The notes under the pieces are model-generated. The model made no database searches. It saw only the letters and a program-made list of their open reading frames with translations, and was not told where the DNA came from. The position numbers were made by a program, and so were the translations under genes. Below, piece after piece: positions 1 through 8,960 of a DNA stretch of 64,000 nucleotides. Source of the stretch: Piscinibacter sp943370595 (GTDB lineage Bacteria; Pseudomonadota; Gammaproteobacteria; Burkholderiales; Burkholderiaceae_C); contig CALRRO020000008.1 of NCBI GenBank assembly GCA_943370595.1, positions 62,001 through 126,000 of the forward strand, in the 5' to 3' direction. The number at the start of each line of letters is the position of its first letter. The stretch's first letter is position 1.

Positions 1-561
1 GGTGTCGACGTCGATCAGCACGCCCGGGTCGTCGACCTCGACGCCGATGGCCGGGTAGCGCGCCACCAGGCGCCGCGCGCCCTCGTCGCCGCGCAGGGCG
101 ATCAGCTCCGAGTACAGCTCGGCCGAGAAGCCCACCGGGTGTCCACGCACGCCCTTGTGCTGGGCGAAGACCACCGCGTGATGCGCCAGCTCGCGTGCCA
201 CCTCGAGCAGCGTTTCGCTGCGCACCATCGGCATGTCGCCGGGCAGCACCAGCCAGCCGGCGGCGTCGGGCATGGCGCTGACGCCGGTGGCGATTGAGTA
301 GCCCATGCCCAGCCCGTCGTGGCCAGGCGTGCCGACTTCCGGCAGCACGATGACATCGCGCGCGGCGACGCTGCGCCGGGCCACGTCGGCCAGGGCTGCG
401 GTGGTGACGACGACCACCGGCAGCTGCGTGGCCACCGCATGGCGCAGCGTCGTGGCCAGCACCGTCGCGCTGCCCAGGCGCTGGGCGAGCTTGTGGTCGG
501 CGCCGAGGAACCGGCTGCCCCGCCCCGCCGCCAACACGATCACCCCCGGCTGCGCCGCCAT
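1..561 (-). CDS. MocA-like nucleotidyltransferase (3' end cut by window edge)
   Basis: The reading frame opens with ATG at 561 and stays open to base 1, giving 187 residues without a stop, so the C-terminus lies outside the window. The N-terminus carries the NTP-binding loop LAAGRGSRF followed by a lysine (DHKLAQ), as in the MobA/MocA fold. Further on are LPGDMPMV, the metal and nucleotide site, and GHPVGFS, typical of the molybdenum cofactor cytidylyltransferase branch. Such enzymes transfer CMP or GMP to molybdopterin in the cytosol, usually for xanthine-dehydrogenase-type enzymes. No molybdoenzyme gene is visible here, so the exact nucleotide and acceptor are uncertain. It is divergent from pdxH. 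Confidence 0.8.
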   Translation of the reverse strand, partial: MAAQPGVIVLAAGRGSRFLGADHKLAQRLGSATVLATTLRHAVATQLPVVVVTTAALADVARRSVAARDVIVLPEVGTPGHDGLGMGYSIATGVSAMPDAAGWLVLPGDMPMVRSETLLEVARELAHHAVVFAQHKGVRGHPVGFSAELYSELIALRGDEGARRLVARYPAIGVEVDDPGVLIDVDT

Positions 562-674
562 CCCGTCGTCCTTGTTGTTCGTTGATGTTGTGGGACAAGA
601 ATGGGATCCATGCACCGATCGAGGTAGTGGGACGTTCACCTAAGGCCTTCCCCGTAAGCAGATTTGCCTAGCAA

Positions 675-708
675 CACCTGTCAGGTGGGTAAGCCCTAGG
701 ATAGGGCT
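675..708. promoter_or_regulatory. Two adjacent perfect palindromes upstream of pdxH
   Basis: CACCTG-T-CAGGTG (675-687) is followed four bases later by AGCCCTA-GGA-TAGGGCT (692-708). Both are perfect inverted repeats just ahead of the pdxH ribosome binding site AGGA (717-720). They could be an operator or leader hairpins. No factor can be assigned from sequence. Confidence 0.4.
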
Positions 709-729
709 CCAGAGTCAGGACACCCCGCC

Positions 730-1377
730 ATGAGCGACCCTTCCCGTGCCATCGCCGACCTGCGCAAGAGCTACGAGCGCGACGAGCTCGACGAGTCGGC
801 CAGCGCCGCCGACCCGCTGCAGCAGTTCGAGCACTGGTTCCGTCAGGCGCTGGCCGCCGAGCTGCCGGAACCGAATGCGATGACGGTGGCCACGGTGGGC
901 GCCGACGGCCGGCCGTCGACGCGGATCGTGCTGATCAAGGGCTACGACGCGCGCGGCATCGTCTGGTACACCAACTACGAGAGCCGCAAGGGCCACGAGC
1001 TGGCCGGCAACCCGCACGCGGCGCTGCAGTTCCACTGGGTCGAGCTCGAGCGCGTGGTGCGCATCGAGGGCCGTGTCGAGAAGGTCGATGCGGCCGAGTC
1101 CGACGCCTACTTCCAGTCGCGCCCGCTCGACTCGCGCATCGGCGCCTGGGCCTCGCCGCAAAGCCAGGTCGTTTCGTCGCGCACGGTGCTGGTGACCAAC
1201 GCGGCGCGCTACGGTGCGCAGTACCTGCTGCACCCGCCGCGGCCGCCGCACTGGGGCGGCTACCGGCTGGTGCCGGACCGCTGGGAGTTCTGGCAGGGCC
1301 GCAAGTCGCGCCTGCACGACCGCTTGCGCTACCGGCTCGACGGCGGCCAATGGGTGCGCGAGCGCCTCGCCCCCTGA
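730..1377 (+). CDS. pdxH: Pyridoxamine 5'-phosphate oxidase
   Basis: The 215-residue protein has the usual family length. It catalyses the FMN-dependent oxidation of pyridoxine or pyridoxamine 5'-phosphate to pyridoxal 5'-phosphate in the cytosol. Recognisable elements are the FMN-binding RPSTRIVLIKGYD (about residues 59-71), the YTNYESRKG segment, the SRIGAWASPQSQ loop and the C-terminal HWGGYRLVPDRWEFWQG and RLHDRLRY block that binds substrate phosphate. The ATG at 730 follows AGGA with suitable spacing. It is transcribed toward the TonB receptor gene and ends in a shared hairpin. Confidence 0.95.
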   Translation: MSDPSRAIADLRKSYERDELDESASAADPLQQFEHWFRQALAAELPEPNAMTVATVGADGRPSTRIVLIKGYDARGIVWYTNYESRKGHELAGNPHAALQFHWVELERVVRIEGRVEKVDAAESDAYFQSRPLDSRIGAWASPQSQVVSSRTVLVTNAARYGAQYLLHPPRPPHWGGYRLVPDRWEFWQGRKSRLHDRLRYRLDGGQWVRERLAP

Positions 1378-1388
1378 GGCGCTCGCGC
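1356..1388. terminator. Bidirectional terminator-like hairpin
   Basis: A perfect 13-bp stem, GCGCGAGCGCCTC (1356-1368) and its complement (1376-1388), has a 7-base loop. It straddles the pdxH stop codon and sits just before the stop of the convergent receptor gene. No T-run is evident, so factor-independent termination is inferred from stem strength and position. Confidence 0.6.
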
Positions 1389-1398
1389 AGCCCACGGC

Positions 1399-3456
1399 TC
1401 AGAAATCCACGCGCAGTCCGGCCTTGATGGCCCGGCCGGGCAGCGGCGAGAGCTCGCGCACCGAAGCGATCGTTGCCGCATTGAAGGCCAGCGTGTCGCC
1501 CACGTTGCTCAGCTTGACGAAGGCCAGCGCCTCGTTCGCACCGAGCGTGAAGCGCCGCGACACCGCCAGGTCGAGCAGCGAGTGCCCGGGCGTGGCCAGG
1601 TCGGTCGCCGGCACGCGACTTTGCTTCTGCACGTGGGACAGCGAAGCCGACAGCGCCCATGGGCCCTGGCTCGCGTCGGCACTCAAGCGCAGTCGCGCCG
1701 GCGCGATGCGCGGCAGCGGCTCGCCGCGGTCCAGGTCGTCGGCACGCAGCAGCTCGAGCTGCGCGCCGAGGTCCACCTCCCAGCCGGCCAGTGGCAGGCG
1801 GTGCTTCGCCTGCGCCTCGATGCCACGCAGGCGCGCGCGCACTGCGCGGAACACGTACTCAGGCACGCTTTCGATGTTGCCGTCCTCGTCGACGACATCC
1901 ACATCAGCCCCGGTGGCGGCCAGCGAGATGTAGCGCGAGAAGCGCGTCTCGAAGGCCCCGATGCGCAGCTCGCTGCCCGCGTCCGCCCAGCGCAGCGCCA
2001 GTTCGAGGTTGCGGCCACGCTCGACGCCGAGCGTCGGGTCACCGCGTTCGTAAGCCCCCGTCGCAGCGTGCACGCCATTGGCGTACAGCTCGAACGAGGT
2101 CGGCGCACGCTCGGTGTGGGCCAGCGAGGTCGCCAGGCTCCACTGCGGCGCGAACTTCCACAGGTTGGCGATCGACAGGCTGCGCAGCGAGAAGCTGCGC
2201 TGCGCCGCCGGGCCGAACTGCGGCTCGGTCGGGTCGGCGTCGCCCTTCGAGTTCACCCGCGCCCGCTCCAGGCGCGCACCGGCGCTGAACGTGCCCAGCG
2301 TCCACGGCGCCTCCTCGAGCACGAAAAGGCCTTGCCGGCGTGTGGTCGTCGAGGGCACGAAGGCTTCTTCGCCGAGCGCGGAGAAGTCGCTGTCGTCGAG
2401 CTGCACACCGACCGCACCGCGCAGCGGGCCCAGCGGCGCATGCTCGAGCTCGATGCGGGCTTCGTTGCCACGCGTCGAGAACACCGTGCCGACTTCACCG
2501 CTGCCCTCGATTTCCTGGTGCTCGTACACCGTGCGGCCGAGCTGGGCGCGCACGGTGCGCAGCGGCCCGTCGAGATCGCGCCACTCACCGGCCAGCGCCA
2601 GGTGATCACGCTGCATGCGGATCGTCACGTCGGGCTCGGCGACGATGCCGTAGCGGTTGTCGTAGCGGTCCACCGCCAGGCCGAGATGACCATGGGCATC
2701 GGTGAACGAGGCACCGAGCGCACCGCCCTTCGCGCGCGATGCCGAGTTGCGCACGCGGTCGGTGGGCGCCAGCGGCGTGCCGTCCTCGACCGGCGTGAAG
2801 CGTGGCACGCGCAGGTCATCGGTCTCGCGGCCGAAGGCGTCGGCATGCAGCGCCCAGCGGCCGTTGCCGGTCTCGAGCAGGGCCGCACCGCCGCGCTCGG
2901 CGTCGGCGCCACCGAGGCGCAGCTCGGCGGCACCGCCCAGGCCCGTCACTGGCGACTTCGGAATGCGGTTGTCGATCGCGTTGACGACACCGCCGATGGC
3001 ACTGCCGCCGTACAGCAGCGCAGCCGGCCCGCGCAGCACCTCGATGCGCTCGACCACCAGCGGGTCGATCGGCACCGCATGGTCGAAGCTCAAGCTGGAG
3101 GCATCGAAGGACGCGCCGGCGTTGGACAGCATGCGCACCCGATCGCCATCCAGGCCGCGGATCACCGGCCGGTTGGCATTGGGGCCGAACCACGAGGCCG
3201 ACAGGCCGGGCTGGTCGGCCAGCGTCTCGGCCAGCGACGAACCGCGTCGCAGCACGAGCTCATCGCCGGACAGCGAGGACACAGGAGCAACCAGTTCGGC
3301 CGAGCGCAACGGGTTGCCGGTGATGACCACCGGCGCGAGCTGGGCGGACGGGGCGGTCTGGGCGCCCGCCGGCAGGGCGAGCGAGGCGACAGCCAGCGCC
3401 AGGGCGCTGCGTCGGAAACGGGAACTGGAACGGGAACGAGAAGACAAGCGTGGCAT
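1399..3456 (-). CDS. TonB-dependent outer-membrane receptor, ZnuD-like
   Basis: The protein is about 685 residues from the ATG at 3456, which precedes a Ser/Arg-rich n-region and a signal peptide ending near LPAGAQ. Upstream in-frame ATGs at 3501 and 3468 are less likely because they would extend the signal peptide. The plug domain has VVITGNPLRS, a TonB-box-like start, then QPGLSASWFGPNANRPVIRG and VERIEVLRGPAALLYGGSAIGGVVN. The remainder is a beta-barrel ending in a C-terminal Phe (LRVDF). Overall resemblance is to ZnuD, the zinc receptor of Neisseria and its relatives. The neighbouring His-rich exported protein supports a metal role. The substrate itself is inferred. Confidence 0.8.
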   Translation of the reverse strand: MPRLSSRSRSSSRFRRSALALAVASLALPAGAQTAPSAQLAPVVITGNPLRSAELVAPVSSLSGDELVLRRGSSLAETLADQPGLSASWFGPNANRPVIRGLDGDRVRMLSNAGASFDASSLSFDHAVPIDPLVVERIEVLRGPAALLYGGSAIGGVVNAIDNRIPKSPVTGLGGAAELRLGGADAERGGAALLETGNGRWALHADAFGRETDDLRVPRFTPVEDGTPLAPTDRVRNSASRAKGGALGASFTDAHGHLGLAVDRYDNRYGIVAEPDVTIRMQRDHLALAGEWRDLDGPLRTVRAQLGRTVYEHQEIEGSGEVGTVFSTRGNEARIELEHAPLGPLRGAVGVQLDDSDFSALGEEAFVPSTTTRRQGLFVLEEAPWTLGTFSAGARLERARVNSKGDADPTEPQFGPAAQRSFSLRSLSIANLWKFAPQWSLATSLAHTERAPTSFELYANGVHAATGAYERGDPTLGVERGRNLELALRWADAGSELRIGAFETRFSRYISLAATGADVDVVDEDGNIESVPEYVFRAVRARLRGIEAQAKHRLPLAGWEVDLGAQLELLRADDLDRGEPLPRIAPARLRLSADASQGPWALSASLSHVQKQSRVPATDLATPGHSLLDLAVSRRFTLGANEALAFVKLSNVGDTLAFNAATIASVRELSPLPGRAIKAGLRVDF

Positions 3457-3499
3457 GGGAACATCCATCACGAGAGAAGTCGGGTGGCGCAGGCGCGCC

Positions 3500-3531
3500 A
3501 TGCATCAGCGGCGCAGAGCGCCGCGATGCAT
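3500..3531. repeat. Large stem-loop before the ZnuD-like gene
   Basis: GCGGCGC-AGA-GCGCCGC (3508-3524) is flanked by ATGCAT on both sides (3500-3505 and 3526-3531), forming a nested palindrome. It lies between the His-rich gene and the receptor gene on the minus strand, so it may act as an intercistronic attenuator or as a metal-responsive operator. Confidence 0.45.
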
Positions 3532-3548
3532 CACTTTGGAACGGGACT

Positions 3549-3938
3549 TCAGGCCGCGAGGGGCGGGCCGCGCGCGAGGAAACCGGCCGCCTGCGGGGCG
3601 AGCCGGCCGGCCGGCACCGCGGCCGGCAGCGCATTGCCGACGCGGGCGCAGGCAAAGGCCGGCGCCTGGCCGAACACCAGATCGGCATGGGCCAGCTGGT
3701 CGTAGAGCCGGCACTGCCCATCGCCGTCGTCATGACCACCGAACCCTTCGGCGTGATGGCCGTCGCTATGGTCGTGACCTTGCGCGACAGCCGTGTCGGC
3801 ATGGACGCCCGGGTGCACCACCCCGTGCCACAGGCCCAGGGCCTGCAGCATGAGCATCGCCGCGGCCAGCAGGGGCAGCGCGATGCGGCGGATCCGGAGG
3901 GAATGACGGTGCACGGGCCGCAGTCTAGCGGCCCGCAC
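3549..3938 (-). CDS. Small His-rich exported protein (DUF2946-like)
   Basis: A 129-residue protein starts at a GTG four bases after the msrA stop. A hydrophobic segment (about residues 18-40) is followed by a His/Asp/Gly-rich stretch (GHDHSDGHHAEGFGGHDDGDG) and one Cys. DUF2946-type proteins of this layout are often found beside copper or zinc TonB receptors. Here the ZnuD-like gene follows directly. It probably binds a transition metal in the periplasm or inner membrane; that role is inferred from composition and neighbourhood. Confidence 0.65.
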   Translation of the reverse strand: MRAARLRPVHRHSLRIRRIALPLLAAAMLMLQALGLWHGVVHPGVHADTAVAQGHDHSDGHHAEGFGGHDDGDGQCRLYDQLAHADLVFGQAPAFACARVGNALPAAVPAGRLAPQAAGFLARGPPLAA

Positions 3939-3941
3939 GTG

Positions 3942-4481
3942 TCAGGCCTCGCGCACCTTGCTCGCGAAGGTCTTGCGGAACTTCTCCACCTTGGGCGCGA
4001 CGACGAAGGCGCAATAGCCCTGCCCCGGGTGATTGGCGAAGTAGTGCTGGTGGTAGTCCTCGGCGCGCCAGTAGTTGCGCTCGGGCTGGACCTCGGTCAC
4101 CACACGACCACCGAGCTTCGCGTTCACCTCGGCGATGACCTCACCCGCCACCGTCTCCTGGGCCGGCGAATGCGTGTAGATGCCGGAGCGGTACTGCGTG
4201 CCGACGTCGTTGCCCTGCCGGTTCAGCGTCGTCGGGTCGTGCACGACGAAGAAGATCTCCAGCACCTCGCGCAGCGAGATCTCGGCGGTGTCGAAGCTGA
4301 CGCGGATGACCTCGACGTGGCCGGTGTCGCCGCCGCAGACCTGCTCGTAACTCGGCCGATCGAGATGGCCGTTGCTGTAGCCCGACTCGACGGCGGTGAC
4401 GCCGCGCACACGCTCGTACACGGCTTCAGTGCACCAGAAGCAGCCGCCGCCCAGGGTGATGGTCTCGATCGAACTCGTCAT
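3942..4481 (-). CDS. msrA: Peptide methionine (S)-S-oxide reductase
   Basis: The protein has 179 residues, a normal length for the MsrA domain. It reduces methionine-S-sulfoxide in proteins and free methionine. The catalytic Cys lies in LGGGCFWCTEAVYERV near residues 11-26. Family motifs GYSNGHLDRPSYEQVCGGDTGH and the NYWRAEDYHQHYFANHPGQGYC segment are intact. No signal peptide is present, so it is cytosolic. It sits between two TonB receptor genes with a 4-base gap to the His-rich gene, which suggests co-transcription. Confidence 0.95.
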   Translation of the reverse strand: MTSSIETITLGGGCFWCTEAVYERVRGVTAVESGYSNGHLDRPSYEQVCGGDTGHVEVIRVSFDTAEISLREVLEIFFVVHDPTTLNRQGNDVGTQYRSGIYTHSPAQETVAGEVIAEVNAKLGGRVVTEVQPERNYWRAEDYHQHYFANHPGQGYCAFVVAPKVEKFRKTFASKVREA

Positions 4482-4490
4482 GGAAAACCT

Positions 4491-4514
4491 CCGCAGGCTG
4501 GGTCGCGCCTGCGG
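4491..4514 (-). terminator. Terminator or attenuator after the PqqU-like gene
   Basis: CCGCAGGC and its complement (4491-4498 and 4507-4514) form an 8-bp stem read on the minus strand just after the receptor stop. GGAGGTTTTCC follows. The same GGAGG is the msrA ribosome binding site, so the hairpin could both attenuate transcription and leave the site exposed. Confidence 0.4.
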
Positions 4515-4522
4515 GATTCACC

Positions 4523-6640
4523 TTACCTGAACTCGTACTTCGCCGTCAGCGCGGCCATCCAGTTGCGCGGCAGCGCCGGCTCGAAGAAGCGGCCGTTGCC
4601 GTCGTTGACGATCACCGAGCCGGCGTAGGTCTTGTCGTTCGCGTTGTCGACCCGCAGCAACTGGCCGAGCGTCCACGCACCGAACTTCTGCGTGAAGCCG
4701 ACCCGCAGGTTCAGCACCGTCGCGGCCGGTGCCGCATCGGCGTTGGCGTCGTTCACGTACAGCTTGCCGGTGTGCACCGCCTCGATGCCGGCGTTGAAGC
4801 CGCCCCAGGCGCCCTTGGGCGACCAGGCCAGCTCGGCGAAGGCGCTGCGCTCGGGCGTGCCGGGCAGGCGGTTGCCTGCGGGGACGGTCACCGCGCTCGG
4901 CCCGCTGCCGCTGACGAAGCCCTGGTCGAAGCGCGCGCGCAACGCCGACAGGCTCAGCGTCGCGCGCCACTCCTCGGTCCACTGGCCGAGGTACTGGAAC
5001 TCGACGCCGCGGCGCGTCGTTTGCGTGGCGTTCTTGAAGGTCGAGCGGCCATCGCGGTTGGTGTCGACGACGATGTCGTCGCGGGTGGTGATGTCGAACA
5101 GCGCGACATCGATGCGATGCCCCGGCGCCGCCTTCCACTTCGCGCCAATCTCGGCGTGGCGGCTCTTCGACGCCTTCAGGTCGGTGTTCAGCCCGCCGAT
5201 GCCGTCGCTGCGGTAAGACAGCTCGGTGAAGGTCGGCGTCTCGAAGCCGCGGCCGGCGTTGGCATAGAGGTTGAGCGTCGGGCTGGCACGGAAGGTCAGG
5301 CCGATCACCGGGTTGGTGGCGCTGTAGCTCACGCCGCCGCTGTCGTCGACGTTACCGGGCACGATGAAGCGGTCGTCGCTGCGGAAGCGAACCTTGCTCG
5401 TGCGCACGCCGGCCGTCGCGGTCAGCGAGCTCAGCAGGTCGTAGGCGGCTTGTGCGTAGATGTCGGTGTTGCGCGCGGTGTTCAGCTCGTCGCGCTTCAG
5501 AGCGCCCTGCACGCCGCCGGTGTTGAGGTAACCCTGCCGGTCTTCCTCGCTGCGGTCGTGCTCGATGCCGCCGGTCACGCGCAGCGAGCGCCCCGGCTCG
5601 AGCTTGGCCTCGTGGGCCAGCTGCGCGCCGAAGCCCATGTAGCTGCGCGCGAAGCTGACGATGCCACCCGAGCCCGTGGGTGCCGTCTGCGCCGGCGCCG
5701 TCGGCGGGATCGACAGCTTGTTGTCGAGGTCGCGGTAGCCGACATACAGCCGCGTGCTCAGCGTCGTCGCCTCGGTCAGGCGGCGCTCGTAGACCGTGCC
5801 GATCTGCTGCTGGCTCACCACCTTGCTGGAATCCTGGGCACTGGCCAGCGGCACTGCCTGCTTCGGGTCGGCCGTCCACTGGTCGCGCGTCAGGCCCAGC
5901 GGGTCCTTCGACAGCGGCTGGTCGAACGAGTTGGCGACCACGCTGATCGTCGCGTTGGCGTCGATCACGTGCTGCCACTTCGCATTGAACTGCGTGCGGC
6001 GCGCTTCGCTGTGCTCGCGGTAGCCGTCGGTGGCGTAGCGCATGGCGTCGATCACCACGCTGTCGCGCTCGCCGTTGTGGCCGAACTTCAGGCCCAGCTT
6101 GTTCTGGCCGTACGGGCCGGCGCCGGCGCTGGCGGTGAGCGTGGGCACCGTCGCGTCGGTGCCGCTGAACACCTGCACCACGCCGCCGGCGGCATTGCCG
6201 TAGAGCTGCGCCAGCGGGCCGCGCAGCACCTCGATGCGCTGTGCCGAGCCCAGCGCAATGGTCGAGGCCTGGCCCTGGCCGTCGGGCATGGAGGCCGGGA
6301 TGCCGTCGACGATCAGCCGCACGCCGCGGATGCCGAAGGTCGAGCGCGAGCCGAAGCCACGAATCGACAGCTGCAGGTCCTGCGCGTAGTTCTGCCGGTT
6401 CAGCACGCTGATGCCGGGCACGCGGTTCAGCGCTTCCGACAGGTTGACCTGCAGGCCGCCGTTGTCGATAACGTCGCGCGTGACGGCGGTGATGGCGGCC
6501 GGCGCGTCGAAGGTGGTCTGGCGCGTGCGTTCGGCGGTCACGACGACCGGGTCGAGTTCGACCTGCGCGACGGCGGGAAAGGCGGCGGCGAGCGCCAGGG
6601 TGAGCGTGGAGAGCCGGGGGAGGAGCGTGTGATTGTTCAT
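4523..6640 (-). CDS. TonB-dependent receptor, PqqU/YncD family
   Basis: The 705-residue precursor has a signal peptide ending near AFPAVAQ, a TonB box (DPVVVTAERTRQ) and a plug with NRQNYAQDLQLSIRGFG and LIVDGIPASMPDGQGQ. These strings, the GRGFETPTFTELSYRSDG turn and the C-terminal GSVIVNDGNGRFFEP segment closely follow E. coli YncD. YncD is now known as PqqU, the outer-membrane receptor that takes up pyrroloquinoline quinone. The protein ends in a terminal aromatic pair (EFR after KY). The assignment to family is strong. Transport of PQQ is inferred from the homology and fits the PQQ-type dehydrogenase encoded 8 kb away. Confidence 0.85.
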   Translation of the reverse strand: MNNHTLLPRLSTLTLALAAAFPAVAQVELDPVVVTAERTRQTTFDAPAAITAVTRDVIDNGGLQVNLSEALNRVPGISVLNRQNYAQDLQLSIRGFGSRSTFGIRGVRLIVDGIPASMPDGQGQASTIALGSAQRIEVLRGPLAQLYGNAAGGVVQVFSGTDATVPTLTASAGAGPYGQNKLGLKFGHNGERDSVVIDAMRYATDGYREHSEARRTQFNAKWQHVIDANATISVVANSFDQPLSKDPLGLTRDQWTADPKQAVPLASAQDSSKVVSQQQIGTVYERRLTEATTLSTRLYVGYRDLDNKLSIPPTAPAQTAPTGSGGIVSFARSYMGFGAQLAHEAKLEPGRSLRVTGGIEHDRSEEDRQGYLNTGGVQGALKRDELNTARNTDIYAQAAYDLLSSLTATAGVRTSKVRFRSDDRFIVPGNVDDSGGVSYSATNPVIGLTFRASPTLNLYANAGRGFETPTFTELSYRSDGIGGLNTDLKASKSRHAEIGAKWKAAPGHRIDVALFDITTRDDIVVDTNRDGRSTFKNATQTTRRGVEFQYLGQWTEEWRATLSLSALRARFDQGFVSGSGPSAVTVPAGNRLPGTPERSAFAELAWSPKGAWGGFNAGIEAVHTGKLYVNDANADAAPAATVLNLRVGFTQKFGAWTLGQLLRVDNANDKTYAGSVIVNDGNGRFFEPALPRNWMAALTAKYEFR

Positions 6641-6740
6641 CTCGTGGCGGAAGACTCGGCGCGAATGCGCGACCGCCGCGAGGCTATCGGAAGCCCCCGC
6701 CGCCCGCGACGGGGTTTGCCGTTAGAGATTTTCTGGAGGT

Positions 6741-6765
6741 CGCCGCGCCCTGCGCGGGCGCGGCG
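6741..6765 (-). terminator. Strong hairpin after mdoH
   Basis: CGCCGCGCCC (6741-6750) and GGGCGCGGCG (6756-6765) form a perfect 10-bp stem with a 5-base loop, 24 bases past the mdoH stop on the minus strand. No clear T-run follows. Confidence 0.5.
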
Positions 6766-6788
6766 TGACGCCGGTCAAGCGCGACGAC

Positions 6789-8960
6789 TCAGGCGCGCTT
6801 CCAGCGCGGCGCCATCGGGCTGGTGTTGGCGGCGATCTGGTCGCGCAGCGCGACGATGCTCTGCGGCTCGGCCAGCAAGCGCAGGCGATCGGCGCGGCTG
6901 AGGCGGTCGGTGTCCTGGTCGACCAGGCCGCGCACGAGCAGGCGCCGCACCCGGCCGCGGCTGCCCCAGGCGGTATTGCGCGGGCCCATGGCGTGGCGCA
7001 CCACCTCGAACAGCCAGGGGTCGGTGATGGCATCGTGCCAGTCCAGCGCCGGTGCGGCGCGGCGCGCGAAGTGCCAGGCATGGCGCAGCACGCGCGGGGC
7101 ATGGTGCTCCTCGGGCGTCATCAGCAGGCGATGGGCGAGCGCCCGGCGGCCGAGCGACTCGCGGCTGGTCCACACCGTCACCGGCACGGCCAGCATCAGC
7201 GGCAGGCCCATCGGCGCGAGCCACAGCGCCGCGCGCGGCTCCACCAGCGCGAGCAGACCGACCAGGCCGAGCGCCAGGATGCCGATCGGGCCGAAGCGCC
7301 GCGCCGCGTCGCCCCAGGCGACGTCGCTGGCCTCGCGAGGGGGCGATTTCCAGTCGAGCTTCAGGCCGGTCAGCGCGACCACCACGAAGATGGTGTGCGC
7401 GACCATGCGGATCGGCGCCGTCATCACCGAGATCGCCGCCTCGAGCAGCGCACCGCGCAGCAGGGCCGTCGTGCCGCCGTACTCGCGCTGCGCGCCGCGC
7501 AGCAGGATGGCCGCCACGCCGGCCACACGCGGCAGCGCGAGCATCGCCACGGTGGCGAACCACAGCGCCGTCGTGCCGGTGGGCACGGCCAGCGGCAGGC
7601 CGAACACCGCGTGGCTGCCGAACAGCCACAGCGCCGCGCCGAACAGCACGAAGCCCAGCCACAGCGGTGCCGACAGGTAGGCCATCGCGCCGGTGACCAG
7701 CATCGCGCGGTGCACGCCGTGCAGGCCGGGCTCGGTGACCAGGCGCGCGTTCTGCAGGTTGCCCTGGCACCAGCGGCGGTCGCGCTGCAGTTCGTCGAGC
7801 AGGTTGGCCGGCTGCTGCTCGTAGCTGCCCTCAATGTCGTCGACCAGCCAGACATGCCAGCCGGCGCGGCGCATCAGCGCGGCCTCGACGAAGTCGTGCG
7901 ACAGGATCTCGCCCGACAGCCCGCCATGCCCCGGCAGCGGCGCCAGCGCGCAATGCTTCATGAAGGGCTCGACGCGGATGATCGCGTTGTGCCCCCAGTA
8001 GTGCGACTCGCCGAGCTGCCAGTACTGCATGCCGGCGGTGAACAGCCGGCCGGTCACGCGGCCGGCGAACTGCTGCGAGCGTGCATGCAGCGTGCTCAGG
8101 CCGCCGGCGCGCGGCGCCGTCTGGATGATGCCGGCGCTCGGGTTGGCTTCCATCAGCCGCACCATCGAGACGAGGGCGTCGCCGCTCATCACGCTGTCGG
8201 CGTCGAGCACCACCATGTAGCGGTAGTTGCGCCCCCAGCGGCGGCAGAAGTCGGCCACGTTGCCCGACTTGCGCTTGGTGCGCAGCGTGCGCCAGCGGTA
8301 GTAGATCCGCGCGCCCTCGCCCAGCGTCTCGCGCAGTTCGGCCCAGGCGGCCAGCTCGGCGGCGCGGATGCCGGGGTCGTTGGTGTCGGACAGCACGTAG
8401 ACGTCGAACAACTGCGCTGCGCCGGTGGCAGCGAGCGACTCGCTGGTGGCGCGCAGGCCGGCGAACACCGAGGCGACGTTCTCGTTGCAGATCGGCATCA
8501 CGATGGCGGTGCGAGCGTCGGCATGGATGGGCACGTGGCCGAGACGCTTCGCCGACAGCGCATGGCGATCACCACGCCACAGCACCCAGGCGCCCATCAT
8601 CGCGGTCACGAAGCCCGCCGACACCCAGGCGAACAGCAGCGCGAACAGGCCGACCTGCGCGGCACGCAGCCACGGGTCGATGTCGGCCGGCAGCGTGTTC
8701 AGCAGCAGCGCGGTGGCACCGAGCGCGCAGGTCGCGATGATGGCCAGCAGGGCCTGGCGGCGGCGCACCGCGGCGCGCTGCCAGGGCAGCCCGTCTTGCA
8801 GGGTCAGCGGCGCTTCGCCGCGGCCGCGCAGCAGGTCGACCAGGCCGGCGGTGAAGCCTCGCCATGGGCGCGCCACCATCGCACCGCGCCTGAGCGGCGG
8901 CATGCTGGCGCCGGCGCCGCCGGTGCCGCTGAAAGGAGCCGGCGGGGGCCGGGGATTCAT
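6789..8960 (-). CDS. mdoH: Glucans biosynthesis glucosyltransferase H
   Basis: The ATG at 8960 overlaps the mdoG stop as ATGA and gives 723 residues. MdoH/OpgH is the inner-membrane family 2 glycosyltransferase that makes the beta-1,2-glucan backbone of osmoregulated periplasmic glucans from UDP-glucose and extrudes it. The catalytic core shows VMPICNEN, VLDADSVMSG (DxD), SHDFVEAALMRRAG and QRDRRWCQGN (QxxRW). Hydrophobic segments lie before the domain (about residues 50-110) and after it. An upstream start inside mdoG would extend the frame, but the overlap start is preferred. Confidence 0.93.
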   Translation of the reverse strand: MNPRPPPAPFSGTGGAGASMPPLRRGAMVARPWRGFTAGLVDLLRGRGEAPLTLQDGLPWQRAAVRRRQALLAIIATCALGATALLLNTLPADIDPWLRAAQVGLFALLFAWVSAGFVTAMMGAWVLWRGDRHALSAKRLGHVPIHADARTAIVMPICNENVASVFAGLRATSESLAATGAAQLFDVYVLSDTNDPGIRAAELAAWAELRETLGEGARIYYRWRTLRTKRKSGNVADFCRRWGRNYRYMVVLDADSVMSGDALVSMVRLMEANPSAGIIQTAPRAGGLSTLHARSQQFAGRVTGRLFTAGMQYWQLGESHYWGHNAIIRVEPFMKHCALAPLPGHGGLSGEILSHDFVEAALMRRAGWHVWLVDDIEGSYEQQPANLLDELQRDRRWCQGNLQNARLVTEPGLHGVHRAMLVTGAMAYLSAPLWLGFVLFGAALWLFGSHAVFGLPLAVPTGTTALWFATVAMLALPRVAGVAAILLRGAQREYGGTTALLRGALLEAAISVMTAPIRMVAHTIFVVVALTGLKLDWKSPPREASDVAWGDAARRFGPIGILALGLVGLLALVEPRAALWLAPMGLPLMLAVPVTVWTSRESLGRRALAHRLLMTPEEHHAPRVLRHAWHFARRAAPALDWHDAITDPWLFEVVRHAMGPRNTAWGSRGRVRRLLVRGLVDQDTDRLSRADRLRLLAEPQSIVALRDQIAANTSPMAPRWKRA

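Noticed and set aside
1399..3501. ATG at 3501 as start of the ZnuD-like receptor
   Set aside because: It would put 15 extra residues before an otherwise complete signal peptide; the ATG at 3456 fits better.
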